Source: Alphaproteobacteria bacterium MarineAlpha10_Bin2 (lineage in GTDB: Bacteria; Pseudomonadota; Alphaproteobacteria; UBA828). Taken from it: a stretch of 13,222 nt of DNA. The stretch lies in the NCBI GenBank assembly GCA_002937555.1, contig PTKB01000045.1, forward strand, positions 1 to 13,222, written 5' to 3'. The stretch's first letter is position 1. Each line of letters begins with the position of its first letter. Made by a program: the position numbers and the translations under genes. The notes beneath the pieces were generated by a model. The model had not been told where the DNA came from and searched no databases. It saw only the letters and a list, made by a program, of their open reading frames with translations. Positions 1 to 7,616 of the stretch are shown here, piece by piece.

Positions 1-163
1 CGCGGCGCTGCACCGCTGTCGGCCGGGGCTGCTTGCCGCGGCCGGCCGGGCGCGGCGGCTGGCAATAGGCGGCGGCGATAGGGAATCCCGCCGCCAACAA
101 GGCGTCAAGCGACGGCACCGCATAATCGGGCGTGCCCATGAAGATAATTGTGTTGGCCGCCAT
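1..163 (-). CDS. fmt: Methionyl-tRNA formyltransferase, N-terminal fragment (cut by window edge)
   Basis: Fmt transfers a formyl group from 10-formyl-tetrahydrofolate to Met-tRNA(fMet) in the cytoplasm before translation initiation. Only the first 54 codons are in the window; the gene continues beyond position 1. The translation begins MAANTIIFMGTPDYAVPSL, which holds the family's N-terminal FMGTPxFAVPSL strand-loop, and continues to YCQPPRPAGRGK, the conserved QPPRPAGRGK loop of the formyl-THF-binding Rossmann domain. The frame is open throughout. The ATG at 163 is chosen because it sits 14 bases after the def stop codon and gives the usual family N-terminus. The def-fmt order is the common bacterial arrangement and implies co-transcription from upstream of def. 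The fragment is short but the motifs are diagnostic. Confidence 0.93.
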   Translation of the reverse strand, partial: MAANTIIFMGTPDYAVPSLDALLAAGFPIAAAYCQPPRPAGRGKQPRPTAVQRR

Positions 164-177
164 GCGCCGGCCCTCTG

Positions 178-699
178 CTAGGCGTCCTGGGCTTGGGCGC
201 GCCGCGCCTTGGCCATTTTGCGCAGAATGATGCCGCGTTTCACCAGCGACAGATGGTCGACGAACAGTTTGCCGTCGAGATGATCCACTTCATGCTGCAG
301 GCAAACCGCAAGAGTTTCCGCCGCCTCTATCTCTTGCGCGGCGCCATTCTCGTCGAGATAGCGTACGCGCACTTCAGTAGCGCGCTCGACATCGGCGAAA
401 AAATCCGGAAATGACAGGCAACCCTCTTCATAGAGCATGCGCTCGGACGAAAACCACAGAATCTCCGGATTGACCAGCTTCATCGGCGTCGGCGGATCGT
501 CCGGTGCATGCACGTCGACGACGATGGCGCGCTTGGGCACGCCGACCTGTATGGCGGCGAGGCCAAGGCCGTCGCCCTGATACATGGTCTCCAGCATATC
601 CTCCAACAGCGTGCGGATTTCTTCGTCCACTTTATCCACCGGGTTAGAACGAAGTTTCAGGCGCTTGTCGGGCGCGGTCAGAATGGGACGTATGGTCAT
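178..699 (-). CDS. def: Peptide deformylase
   Basis: Metalloenzyme that removes the formyl group from the N-terminal Met of nascent proteins at the ribosome. The 173-aa product has all three family motifs in order: motif 1 GLGLAAIQ (residues 44-51), motif 2 EGCLS (92-96, metal ligand Cys94) and motif 3 QHEVDH (135-140, ligands His136 and His140, catalytic Glu137). Length and spacing are normal for a bacterial PDF, so it should be active. The start MTIRPILTAPD matches the family; no clear Shine-Dalgarno precedes the ATG at 699. It leads the def-fmt operon and is divergent from rmuC across about 90 bases. A TTGACG element on the minus strand (735 to 730) is a possible -35 site, but I see no matching -10 at good spacing. 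Confidence 0.97.
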   Translation of the reverse strand: MTIRPILTAPDKRLKLRSNPVDKVDEEIRTLLEDMLETMYQGDGLGLAAIQVGVPKRAIVVDVHAPDDPPTPMKLVNPEILWFSSERMLYEEGCLSFPDFFADVERATEVRVRYLDENGAAQEIEAAETLAVCLQHEVDHLDGKLFVDHLSLVKRGIILRKMAKARRAQAQDA

Positions 700-751
700 G
701 GCGGATTAGGTATTACCCGCCACGCCCATCGTCAAGCATCGCCGTGGCGCT

Positions 752-781
752 TTGACAGGCGGCGGATGGCGGGCCCATAGT
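752..781 (+). promoter_or_regulatory. Candidate sigma-70 promoter for rmuC
   Basis: A perfect TTGACA (752-757) is followed after 18 bases by CATAGT (776-781, 4 of 6 matches to TATAAT). Initiation about 7 bases downstream would fall near 788, directly before the ATG at 789. The element overlaps the alternative GTG start at 780, so if it is real, 789 is the start and the mRNA is leaderless or nearly so. Assigned by eye only. Confidence 0.35.
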
Positions 782-788
782 GACGCGC

Positions 789-1901
789 ATGGAAGTCGTC
801 ATTCTCGCCCTGTTGATTCTGGTCGCTGTGATCGCCGCATTCGCGGTGTTTTCGATTTTACGGTTGCGCGGCCGGGCTGGAGACACGGAAGGCTTGCGCG
901 GCGAACTGGCCCGTCTGACCGAGAATTTCGCCGCAGGTCAGCGCGACATGGAGGAGCGTTTGAAGGCGGAACAGCGCGCCCTCGGCGAACGCATGCACGA
1001 GCGCGAAGCGGCCCTCAACAAGACCCTCGCCGAGGGGCTGCAGACAACGACCAAGAAAACATTGGAGAGCATCAACAAGGTGGAAGTCCGCCTTGCCGTG
1101 ATCGACAAGGCGCAAGCCAACATCGCAGACCTGTCCGGCCAGGTCGTCAATCTTCAGAATATTCTGTCCAACAAACAGGCGCGCGGCGCCTTCGGCGAGA
1201 TCCAGTTGAACGATCTGGTGCGCCAGATTTTGCCGCCTTCGGCGTACCGCTTTCAAGCTCAGTTGGGGAATGGCCGGCGCGCGGATTGTCTGTTGGAGTT
1301 GCCCAATCCGCCGGGCGCCATCGCGATCGACGCCAAATTTCCCCTGGAAAGCTATCACGCGCTGCAAGCGGCGGCGGACGAGGTGTCAAAAAAGGCTGCC
1401 GAACGCGCCTTCCGCGACGCCATGCAGAGCCATATCAAGGATATTTCCGAGCGCTACATCCTGGCCGGCGAAACGGCGGACGCGGCGCTCATGTTTTTGC
1501 CGTCCGAAGCGGTCTATGCCGAGTTGCACGCCAATTTTCAGGCCGTCGTCGATGCGAGCTACCGGGCGCGGGTGTTCATCGTCTCGCCGACCACGCTCTG
1601 GGCGACGCTCAACACGGTGCGGGCGATCCTGAAGGACGTGCGCATGAAGGAACACGCCGGGCTAATCCAGAAGGAAGTCGAGGCGCTGCTCGGCGATGTC
1701 GTCCGCCTCGATGACCGGGTTGGAAAATTGCAGCGCCATTTCGATCAAGCGGGCGACGATATGCGCATGATCCGCATTTCCACCGACAAGGTGGGCAAGC
1801 GCGCCGAGCGCATCGAATCGGTGCAGCTCGAGGACGCCGAGGAGGGCGAGCGCACCGAAGGCGCGATCGCCACGCCGCTGCGCTCAAGCGGCGAAGACTA
1901 G
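789..1901 (+). CDS. rmuC: DNA recombination protein RmuC
   Basis: RmuC-family protein, linked in E. coli to limiting inversions at short inverted repeats; it has a predicted nuclease-like core. The 370-aa product starts with one hydrophobic segment (about residues 2-24) followed by a short Arg-rich stretch, so it is probably anchored in the inner membrane with a cytoplasmic body. A charged, Glu/Lys/Arg-rich coiled-coil region follows (about 35-125). The RmuC core contains RGAFGE (132-137) and the hallmark IDAKFPLE (180-187, Asp and Lys of the nuclease-like fold). The ATG at 789 is preferred over the in-frame GTG at 780 because the best promoter candidate covers the GTG. The gene ends tail to tail with recR, sharing four bases (1898-1901). 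The Glu-rich C-terminal tail is ordinary for the family. Confidence 0.93.
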   Translation: MEVVILALLILVAVIAAFAVFSILRLRGRAGDTEGLRGELARLTENFAAGQRDMEERLKAEQRALGERMHEREAALNKTLAEGLQTTTKKTLESINKVEVRLAVIDKAQANIADLSGQVVNLQNILSNKQARGAFGEIQLNDLVRQILPPSAYRFQAQLGNGRRADCLLELPNPPGAIAIDAKFPLESYHALQAAADEVSKKAAERAFRDAMQSHIKDISERYILAGETADAALMFLPSEAVYAELHANFQAVVDASYRARVFIVSPTTLWATLNTVRAILKDVRMKEHAGLIQKEVEALLGDVVRLDDRVGKLQRHFDQAGDDMRMIRISTDKVGKRAERIESVQLEDAEEGERTEGAIATPLRSSGED

Positions 1902-2491
1902 AGCGGGCGGCGCGCTTTGAGGGCGGCGCTCAGCGTGCCGTCATCGAGATAATCGAGCTCACCGCCGACGGGAACGCCATGGGCGAGACGGGTAATACTG
2001 ACGCCTAAATCCTGCAAGCGGTCGGTCACGTAATGCGCCGTGGTTTGGCCGTCGACGGTGGCGCTCATGGCGAGAATGATCTCCGTCACCTCCGGCGGCT
2101 CGGCGCGGGCGAGAAGGGCGGCGATGTTCAAATCCTCCGGGCCGACGCCGTCCAACGCCGAGAGCAGCCCGCCGAGAATATGATAACGCCCTTTGTAGCT
2201 CAGCGTGCGCTCGAGCGCCCACAAATCGGCGACCTCCTCGACGACGCAGATGACGCTGCCGTCGCGCTCAGGGTTGGCACAGATGGCGCAGGGGTCCTGA
2301 CTGTCGAGGTTGCCGCAAGAACCGCATGGCTTGATCGATTCCGCCGCGCTTTCGAGCGCCTTCAGCATCGGCACCAGTAATGCCTCGCGGCGTTTCAACA
2401 GGTAGAGCGCTGCACGGCGCGCCGAGCGCGGCCCGAGGCCGGGCAGCTTGCTCAGATAGTTGATGAGCCGTTCGATATCGTCGCCGGCCAT
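1898..2491 (-). CDS. recR: Recombination mediator protein RecR
   Basis: RecR acts with RecF and RecO to load RecA on SSB-coated gaps during recombinational repair. The 197-aa product has the family layout: N-terminal helix-hairpin-helix (LPGLGPRSARR, about 16-26), a four-Cys zinc finger (Cys56, Cys59, Cys68, Cys71) and a Toprim domain (about 79-175, including VVEEVADLWALE and the ILGG loop). Length is typical. The ATG at 2491 gives the standard start MAGDDIERLINYLSKLPG; a purine-rich GGGGG lies about 12 bases upstream, a weak ribosome-binding site. It is the last gene of the ffs-dnaX-ybaB-recR run, 27 bases after ybaB, and ends on the rmuC stop. The dnaX-ybaB-recR order is widely conserved. 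Confidence 0.97.
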   Translation of the reverse strand: MAGDDIERLINYLSKLPGLGPRSARRAALYLLKRREALLVPMLKALESAAESIKPCGSCGNLDSQDPCAICANPERDGSVICVVEEVADLWALERTLSYKGRYHILGGLLSALDGVGPEDLNIAALLARAEPPEVTEIILAMSATVDGQTTAHYVTDRLQDLGVSITRLAHGVPVGGELDYLDDGTLSAALKARRPL

Positions 2492-2518
2492 GGCCGAAAT
2501 TCGCCCCCTGGGTCGCAG

Positions 2519-2842
2519 CTAAAACGGCAAGTTCATGCCCGGCGGCAAGTTCAGCCCACCGGTTAGTTTTGCCATCTCTTCCTGCATATGGGCCTCGACC
2601 TTGGCTTTGGCGTCGTTAAAGGCGGCGGTCACCAAGTCTTCCAAAACTTCCACCTCGTCGACATTGACGAGCGAGGGGTCGATCTTGATGGCGCGCATCT
2701 CGCCCTTGCCGTTGAGGATGACGCTGACCAATCCGCCACCGGCGGCACCGCTGATTTCGAGTGCCTCCAGGCCTTCCTGCATTTCCGCCATCTTGGCCTG
2801 CATCTGCTGCGCCTGTTTCATCATCTGGCCCAGATTCTTCAT
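2519..2842 (-). CDS. ybaB: YbaB/EbfC family nucleoid-associated protein
   Basis: Small dimeric DNA-binding protein of the YbaB/EbfC family that coats the nucleoid. The 107-aa product has the usual features: a Met/Gln-rich N-terminal helix (MKNLGQMMKQAQQMQAKM), a central beta region (GGGLVSVILNGKGEMRAIKI, about residues 36-55) and a C-terminal amphipathic helix followed by a Gly/Pro/Met tail. A clear GGAG lies 9 bases before the ATG at 2842, supporting this start. It lies 22 bases after dnaX and 27 bases before recR. This position is so conserved that the protein is thought to work alongside replication and repair. Confidence 0.96.
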   Translation of the reverse strand: MKNLGQMMKQAQQMQAKMAEMQEGLEALEISGAAGGGLVSVILNGKGEMRAIKIDPSLVNVDEVEVLEDLVTAAFNDAKAKVEAHMQEEMAKLTGGLNLPPGMNLPF

Positions 2843-2864
2843 ATGCTTTCTCTCCGTCTTGAGA

Positions 2865-4607
2865 TCACCCGTTATCGTCCGATTCGTCGCTCTCGCGCAA
2901 GCCGGAGATTTGGGCGTCGGGGAATATTTTCAATACCTGGCGGACCAGCGGATCGTCCTCAGCGGCACGCAGTTTGGCCGCAACCTTCGCCGCCGCCCGC
3001 TCCTCCAGCGTCGGCTCACCCGGCTCCTCCGACAGCGCCACCATCCAGCGCCGGCCGGTCCAGGCCTGCAGTTTTTCGCCGAGCTCGCCGGCCATCGGCT
3101 TCAAGACGATCTCGTTTTGGCGGAGTTCAATATGGCCCGGCGAAAACCGCACCAAATGAACGTCGAAAACCAGCCAGTGGCGCAAATCCACCTCGCGGTG
3201 TTGGCCGGCCAGAGCGACGATATCTTCGAGACAGGTGATGTCCGCGCCAGGCGCCCCGCCGGTCCGGGCTTCCGGTTGTTGCTCCTCCGGCGCCGCTTGT
3301 TCGGGCGCCCGTTCTTCCGCCAGGGCCGTTTGACCACCACCGGACTCGCCGGCGGGTTCCTGCGCGGTTGGCGGTGGGGTGGCGGAAGTTTGCTCAGCCG
3401 GCGCCGGCGGTGGCGGCGCGGGCGGTTGGGGCGGCGCGGATTTTGACGGTGCGCCGTCGAGCGCGCGCAAGGCATCCGCCGGGCTCGGCAGATCGGCGGC
3501 ATAGGCGAGTCGCACCAACGCCATTTCGACCGCCATCAGCGTATGCGGCGCGGAACGCGCTTCGGACAGACCTTTCAGCAGCATTTGCCAGGCGCGTGTC
3601 AGCTCCGGCATGGCCAGCTCGGCCGTCAATTCCTGCCCCTGGCGGCGCTCGATTTCGGCAATGCCGGGCTCGTCGGCGACCGCCGGCACTAGCTTCACCC
3701 GGGTCAGCCAGTGGGTCAGCTCCAGCATGTCCTCCAACACGGCAATGGGATCCGCACCGGCGCGGTATTGTTCGCCGAGCAGATCGAGCGCGCTCGCGAT
3801 TTCACCCTTCATGACCGCGGCGAACAGCTCGAACACCCGCTCACGGTCGGCGAGGCCGAGCATATCGCGCACCTCGGTCTCGCCAACGGCGCCGGCGCCA
3901 TGGGCAATCGCTTGATCGAGGAGCGACAGACCGTCGCGCACCGAGCCGTCGGCGGCGCGGGCGATCAGACGGATGGCGCCGGGCGCGATGTCGGCGTTTT
4001 CTTTCTCGGCAACGGCTTCAAAATGCGCCGCCAGAGTCGCGGCATCGACGCGGCGAAGATCGAAGCGCTGGCAGCGCGACAACACCGTAACCGGCAGGCG
4101 CCGCACTTCGGTAGTGGCGAAAATAAACTTGGCGTGCGGCGGCGGCTCCTCGAGCGTCTTCAACAGCGCGTTGAAGGCCTGCTTGGAGAGCATGTGCACT
4201 TCGTCAACGATATAGACCTTGTAGCGCGCGCTGGTCGGACGGTAGCGCACGCCATCGATGAGCTCGCGGATATCGTCGACGCCGGTGCGCGAGGCGGCGT
4301 CCATTTCTATCACATCGACATGGCGGTCTTCGGCGATGGCTAAACAATGCTCGCACACGCCGCAGGGCTCGGCCGTCGGGCCGTCATTGCCCTCGATGCC
4401 TGTGCAATTGAGCGCGCGGGCGAGAATACGGGCAGTCGAAGTCTTGCCGACGCCGCGCACGCCGGTAAAAAGGAAAGCATGCGCCAGGCGGCCGGTGCGA
4501 ATCGCGTTGGTGACGGTGCGCACCAGCGCTTCCTGGCCAATGAGGTCGGAAAAATTGGTTGGCCGGTACTTACGGGCCAGAACGCGGTAAGGGCCGTCGT
4601 CGCCCAT
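2865..4607 (-). CDS. dnaX: DNA polymerase III subunits gamma/tau
   Basis: DnaX is the AAA+ motor of the replicative clamp loader. The 580-aa form has Walker A GVRGVGKTS (49-57), a four-Cys zinc module (Cys68, 82, 85, 88), Walker B-type DEVH (135-138), the SRC arginine finger (Arg178) and a sensor-2 GSVRDGLSLLDQ segment (Arg224). Domain III follows, then a Pro/Ala/Glu/Gln-rich linker (about 384-455) and a C-terminal tau-type domain. The ATG at 4607 is preferred because it gives MGDDGPYRVLARKYRP, the standard N-terminus; an in-frame GTG at 4658 would add 17 residues with no family match and lies within 20 bases of the SRP RNA 3' end. No A-AAA-AAG slippery heptamer is visible in the linker, so a short gamma form made by E. 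coli-style frameshifting is not supported. Confidence 0.97.
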   Translation of the reverse strand: MGDDGPYRVLARKYRPTNFSDLIGQEALVRTVTNAIRTGRLAHAFLFTGVRGVGKTSTARILARALNCTGIEGNDGPTAEPCGVCEHCLAIAEDRHVDVIEMDAASRTGVDDIRELIDGVRYRPTSARYKVYIVDEVHMLSKQAFNALLKTLEEPPPHAKFIFATTEVRRLPVTVLSRCQRFDLRRVDAATLAAHFEAVAEKENADIAPGAIRLIARAADGSVRDGLSLLDQAIAHGAGAVGETEVRDMLGLADRERVFELFAAVMKGEIASALDLLGEQYRAGADPIAVLEDMLELTHWLTRVKLVPAVADEPGIAEIERRQGQELTAELAMPELTRAWQMLLKGLSEARSAPHTLMAVEMALVRLAYAADLPSPADALRALDGAPSKSAPPQPPAPPPPAPAEQTSATPPPTAQEPAGESGGGQTALAEERAPEQAAPEEQQPEARTGGAPGADITCLEDIVALAGQHREVDLRHWLVFDVHLVRFSPGHIELRQNEIVLKPMAGELGEKLQAWTGRRWMVALSEEPGEPTLEERAAAKVAAKLRAAEDDPLVRQVLKIFPDAQISGLRESDESDDNG

Positions 4608-4674
4608 CCGGAATCCACGGTTACGGTTTAAATCGAGCGCGAACCGGCTGGCTGACACCGATCGCGCGGTAAAG

Positions 4675-4776
4675 GCGGGAGGCCGGACAGGCGACCCGTC
4701 CTGCGCTCGTTACGGCTGCTTCCTTCCGGATCTGACCGGGTTAGCGAGGCGGCCGTCCGCCGCCGGTCTCCCTGAC
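4675..4776 (-). ncRNA. ffs: Signal recognition particle RNA (4.5S, small bacterial type)
   Basis: RNA scaffold of the bacterial SRP, which with Ffh targets membrane proteins to FtsY. The minus strand carries the nearly invariant domain IV core GGTCAGATCCGGAAGGAAGC with its GGAA tetraloop (about 4737-4715). Flanking sequence folds into the long hairpin: GGGAG near the 5' end (4772-4768) pairs with CTCCC near the 3' end (4681-4677), with further GC-rich pairing inside. The ends are approximate: the 5' end is predicted near 4773 from the promoter, and the 3' end is placed where pairing stops before a TTTA. It lies just upstream of dnaX, a common location. No strong terminator separates the two, so it may be processed from a shared transcript. 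Confidence 0.94.
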
Positions 4777-4779
4777 AGC

Positions 4780-4810
4780 ACTATATCAGCATTGCCCCGC
4801 CCCGGCGCAA
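4780..4810 (-). promoter_or_regulatory. Extended -10 promoter for ffs (and possibly dnaX-ybaB-recR)
   Basis: On the minus strand an extended -10, TGA-TATAGT (4788 to 4780), stands 7 bases before the predicted 5' end of the SRP RNA (about 4773). A weak -35-like TTGCGC (4810 to 4805) lies 19 bases upstream, longer than ideal, so the TG extension probably does most of the work. The position relative to an RNA with a well-fixed 5' end is the main support. Confidence 0.6.
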
Positions 4811-4861
4811 GCACTTAACCGGGCACTTTGACCAACACGGGCGGCCATGCGAGGTTGGCTC

Positions 4862-5806
4862 ATGCAAAAGCTTTCGATGTTGGCAGGCAACGTGTTCTCG
4901 GGCGTGCCGCTCGACCGGGTGGATCATTTGAGAACCGACACGGCGTGGATCGAGGCCCGGCTGAACGACCCGGCGAGCCGCTTCGTCCCGGTGTGGAACC
5001 AGCAGAGTATTGTCTTCGACGGCGCCGAGCCGCGCGCCGCGTTGAACGACCGCCAATCGATCGCCGAACTGCTCGACTCCAATGCCCCGCTGGCATTCCT
5101 CGGTGTCACGCCGGATGACGGAGGAATCGCTCATTTCGCCGTCGATTTCTCCCACTTGCCGGAGGAAACGCTGACGGCGCGCTATACCGGCGGCGCTCTC
5201 ATGGATCTGCGCGACTCGGTGCAGCTTGTGCCGGCGCATGAGGCGTCGATATTGGCCTATGCGCGGGGGTTGATGTATTGGCACCGGAAAAACGGATTCT
5301 GCGCCGCCTGTGGGCACAAGAGCGAAACGCGCAGAGCCGGCCATGAGCGGGTCTGCACCAATCCGGCCTGCGGTGCGGTGCATTTTCCGCGCACCGATTC
5401 GGCGGTGATCGTGCTGGTGCATGACGGCGACGACTGCCTGCTGTGCCGCCAATCCCATTGGCCGACCGGCATGCACTCGACCCTGGCCGGTTTCCTCGAG
5501 CCCGGCGAAAGTCTGGAAGAGGCGGTGGCGCGCGAGATATTCGAGGAATCCGGCGTCCAGGTCGCCGATGTGCGCTACCACTCGTCGCAACCCTGGCCGT
5601 TTCCCGCTTCGATCATGGTGGGCTTTATGGCCAAGGCTAATAGCCGCGAGATCAATGTCGACGACAAAGAGCTGGAATACGCCCACTGGTACGGGCGCGA
5701 TTGGTTGCGCAACGTCGTCGATTCGGACGACTTCCGGATGCCCGGCAAATACTCCATCGCGCGGCGCCTGATCGGCGATTGGATCGACGGCAACTTTCAG
5801 GTTTGA
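4862..5806 (+). CDS. nudC: NAD(+) diphosphatase NudC (Nudix, zinc ribbon)
   Basis: Nudix hydrolase that cleaves NAD(H) to NMN(H) and AMP and can remove NAD caps from RNA 5' ends. In the 314-aa product (residue numbers here count from the alternative ATG at 4847, +5) there is an N-terminal NudC-like domain, a four-Cys zinc ribbon (Cys152, 155, 170, 175), the Nudix box GFLEPGESLEEAVAREIFEE (215-234) and the NudC-specific SQPWPFPxS signature (247-255), which distinguishes it from generic Nudix proteins. The ATG at 4862 is preferred because GAGG (4851-4854) sits 7 bases upstream, whereas the ATG at 4847 has no ribosome-binding site. It is divergent from ffs and converges on pheA with 16 bases between stops. 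Confidence 0.95.
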   Translation: MQKLSMLAGNVFSGVPLDRVDHLRTDTAWIEARLNDPASRFVPVWNQQSIVFDGAEPRAALNDRQSIAELLDSNAPLAFLGVTPDDGGIAHFAVDFSHLPEETLTARYTGGALMDLRDSVQLVPAHEASILAYARGLMYWHRKNGFCAACGHKSETRRAGHERVCTNPACGAVHFPRTDSAVIVLVHDGDDCLLCRQSHWPTGMHSTLAGFLEPGESLEEAVAREIFEESGVQVADVRYHSSQPWPFPASIMVGFMAKANSREINVDDKELEYAHWYGRDWLRNVVDSDDFRMPGKYSIARRLIGDWIDGNFQV

Positions 5807-5822
5807 CGGGGCGCGGCTTCTC

Positions 5823-6698
5823 TCAGGCCGTGCGCGCCGCCGATTCGGCGCGGAACGGATGGGCCGGATAGACGCCCATGATCTTGACCTTGCTGGTGAA
5901 GAACGAAAGTTCCTCCAGCGCCCGCTGCAGACGCAGCTCAGTTGGGTGCGCCTCGACCTCGGCGAAGAACTGGGTGGCGGTGAAGGTGCCGCCGACCATG
6001 TAACTCTCCAATTTCGTCATATTCACGCCGTTGGTGGCGAAACCGCCGAGCGCTTTATAAAGCGCGGCGGGCACATTTCGAACATGAAAGACGAAGGACG
6101 TCACCACCGGGCCGTCCGCCGGATCGGGATCGATCGCGGTACCGGCCAGGATGACGAAGCGCGTGGTATTGTGCGCTTCGTCCTCGACGCCGGTTTCGAT
6201 CACGTCGAGGCCGTAGATTTCCGCCGCCAGGCCGGAGGCGATGGCGGCGATGGTGGGATCGCCGAGCTTGGCGATTTCCGCCGCCGCACCTGCCGTGTCG
6301 GCATGGACAACCGCGTTCAAGCCAAGGCGCTGGATGACGTTGCGGCATTGCGACAAGGCGTGAACATGGGAGCGCACGATTTTCAGCCCGGCGATCTCGG
6401 CGCCCTTGCAGGCCAACAGATTGTGCCGCACCGGCTGATAATGCTCGGCGACGATATGGAGGCTCGATTCGGGCAGCAATTGATGAATATCAGCGACCCG
6501 TCCGGCGACGGAATTTTCGATCGGGATCATGGCGAAACGCGCCGCCCCGCCGGCCACGGCGGCGAAGGCGTCGGTAAAGGTCTTGCACGGCATCGTGCGC
6601 AGTTCGGAATAGACTTCGCGGCAGGCCATGTCCGAATAGGCGCCCGGAGCGCCCTGAAAGGCGATGGTCTTCGCCGCCTGGGATTGGTTATCGCTCAT
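5823..6698 (-). CDS. pheA: Prephenate dehydratase (monofunctional)
   Basis: Converts prephenate to phenylpyruvate in phenylalanine synthesis. The 291-aa product has the type-2 periplasmic-binding-like catalytic domain (about 10-185) with the IPIENS motif (58-63) and the catalytic NTTRF motif (177-181). A C-terminal ACT regulatory domain (about 199-283) contains GVNMTKLES (224-232), the phenylalanine-binding LTKIES equivalent. There is no N-terminal chorismate mutase domain, so this is the monofunctional form usual in alphaproteobacteria. The first Met at 6698 is kept; the ribosome-binding site is weak. It follows kdsB by 23 bases on the same strand, suggesting co-transcription, although the pathways are unrelated. 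The kdsB-pheA pairing recurs in alphaproteobacteria as far as I recall. Confidence 0.96.
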   Translation of the reverse strand: MSDNQSQAAKTIAFQGAPGAYSDMACREVYSELRTMPCKTFTDAFAAVAGGAARFAMIPIENSVAGRVADIHQLLPESSLHIVAEHYQPVRHNLLACKGAEIAGLKIVRSHVHALSQCRNVIQRLGLNAVVHADTAGAAAEIAKLGDPTIAAIASGLAAEIYGLDVIETGVEDEAHNTTRFVILAGTAIDPDPADGPVVTSFVFHVRNVPAALYKALGGFATNGVNMTKLESYMVGGTFTATQFFAEVEAHPTELRLQRALEELSFFTSKVKIMGVYPAHPFRAESAARTA

Positions 6699-6721
6699 GT
6701 TCAGATTCTGTCCGCTTGCGC

Positions 6722-7516
6722 TCAGGCACCGGCGCGTGCGCTCAACAGGTCGCGCGCCCGGGCCAAATCGCGCGGAGTATCGACACCGAGGGGAACGGTG
6801 TCAACGAAGGCCACGTCGATGCGCATGCCGGCCTCGAGAGCTCGCAACTGCTCGAGCCGCTCGCGCTGCTCCAAGGGGCTCGGCGGCAAGGCGATGAAAC
6901 GCTCAAGCGCGGTCCGGCGATAGGCGTAGAGCCCGATATGATGCCACAGGACGCCGTCTCCCGATGGCGCGCGGGCGCGGGTAAAATAGAGCGCCCGGCC
7001 GGCGCCGGCCGCCGCGCTACCGGTGGAGACCACCGCCTTGACCACGTTCGGATCGTCGCGCTCGCAACCGTCGCGGATCTCGGCCGCAAGGGTGCCGATA
7101 TCGACCTCGGGATCGTGCAGCAAATCGAGCGCCGCGCGCGGCAAGTCCGGCGTCACCGTCGGCAGGTCGCCTTGCAGGTTTATCACCGCGTCATGCTTGC
7201 CGTCGCCATCGAGGTGCATCAACGCCTCGTAAATGCGGTCGGAGCCGGAGGCGTGATCGGCCCGCGTCATGACCACTTCGCCGCCCGCCGCCGTCACCGC
7301 CTCGGCAATTTCACGCTCGGCGCAGGCCACCGCCACGCGGCCCAGATCCGCCTCCTCGGCGCGGCGCATCACATGGACGATCATCGGCACGCCGGCGATA
7401 TCGGCGAGTGGCTTGTCGGGCAAACGCACCGATTGGAGACGCGCCGGAATCAGAATAATGGGATTGACCGGGCGGCCCCGCGCCGCCGCCCCGCCGTCGC
7501 TCATGGAAGTACCCAT
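6722..7516 (-). CDS. kdsB: 3-deoxy-manno-octulosonate cytidylyltransferase (CMP-KDO synthetase)
   Basis: Activates KDO with CTP to CMP-KDO, the donor for the inner core of LPS. The 264-aa product has IPARLQSVRLPDKPL (23-37, the nucleotide-binding loop), ASGSDRI (89-95), NLQGDLP (113-119; an alphaproteobacterial variant of NVQGDEP that keeps the QGD metal site), HHIGLYAYR (192-200), a PLEQxERLEQLR helix (214-225) and GVDTP (244-248). A strong AAGGAG (7531 to 7526) 9 bases upstream fixes the ATG at 7516 as start, giving a short N-terminal extension before the conserved domain. It is the first gene of a kdsB-pheA unit and divergent from cycM. Confidence 0.96.
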   Translation of the reverse strand: MGTSMSDGGAAARGRPVNPIILIPARLQSVRLPDKPLADIAGVPMIVHVMRRAEEADLGRVAVACAEREIAEAVTAAGGEVVMTRADHASGSDRIYEALMHLDGDGKHDAVINLQGDLPTVTPDLPRAALDLLHDPEVDIGTLAAEIRDGCERDDPNVVKAVVSTGSAAAGAGRALYFTRARAPSGDGVLWHHIGLYAYRRTALERFIALPPSPLEQRERLEQLRALEAGMRIDVAFVDTVPLGVDTPRDLARARDLLSARAGA

Positions 7517-7525
7517 GCCGCATCG

Positions 7526-7546
7526 CTCCTTTGATGCCGCCTTATA
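7526..7546 (-). promoter_or_regulatory. -10 element and strong ribosome-binding site of kdsB
   Basis: TATAAG (7546 to 7541, 5 of 6 matches) is followed by AAGGAG (7531 to 7526), 9 bases before the kdsB ATG. The predicted 5' leader is about 18 bases. The -35 position (TTCCCC, 7569 to 7564) is poor, so the -10 call is tentative; the ribosome-binding site is clear. Confidence 0.45.
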
Positions 7547-7550
7547 GAAG

Positions 7551-7579
7551 TTGGACAGGCCAGGGGGAAGCCGTTAAAT
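7551..7579 (+). promoter_or_regulatory. Candidate promoter for the cytochrome c gene
   Basis: TTGGAC (7551-7556) and TTAAAT (7574-7579) are separated by 17 bases, with initiation expected near 7586, about 30 bases before the ATG at 7617. Matches to consensus are moderate. The element overlaps the region where the divergent kdsB promoter would lie, so the two genes may compete for polymerase. Confidence 0.35.
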
Positions 7580-7616
7580 TCGCGCCGAGGAAAATCACCG
7601 AGGCTTTGTCCGACCC

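Noticed and set aside
1..163. Suspected frameshift in the fmt fragment
   Set aside because: Careful re-reading of the reverse complement gives one continuous frame through the QPPRPAGRGK motif; the first impression was a transcription slip.
752..1714. Plus-strand open frame of 320 codons overlapping rmuC
   Set aside because: Arg/Gly-rich translation in an alternative frame of rmuC, whose own motifs are unambiguous.
3280..3460. Programmed frameshift site in the dnaX linker for a gamma subunit
   Set aside because: No A-AAA-AAG or similar slippery heptamer; the longest A run seen on the coding strand in this linker is four.
4781..5686. Minus-strand open frame of 301 codons opposite nudC
   Set aside because: The zinc ribbon and Nudix box are on the plus strand; the antisense product has no family features.
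5807..5822. Bidirectional terminator between nudC and pheA
   Set aside because: Only 16 bases separate the stops and no hairpin followed by a T run is visible on either strand.
5859..7534. Long plus-strand open frames opposite pheA and kdsB
   Set aside because: They mirror real minus-strand genes with intact catalytic motifs and read as low-complexity antisense products.
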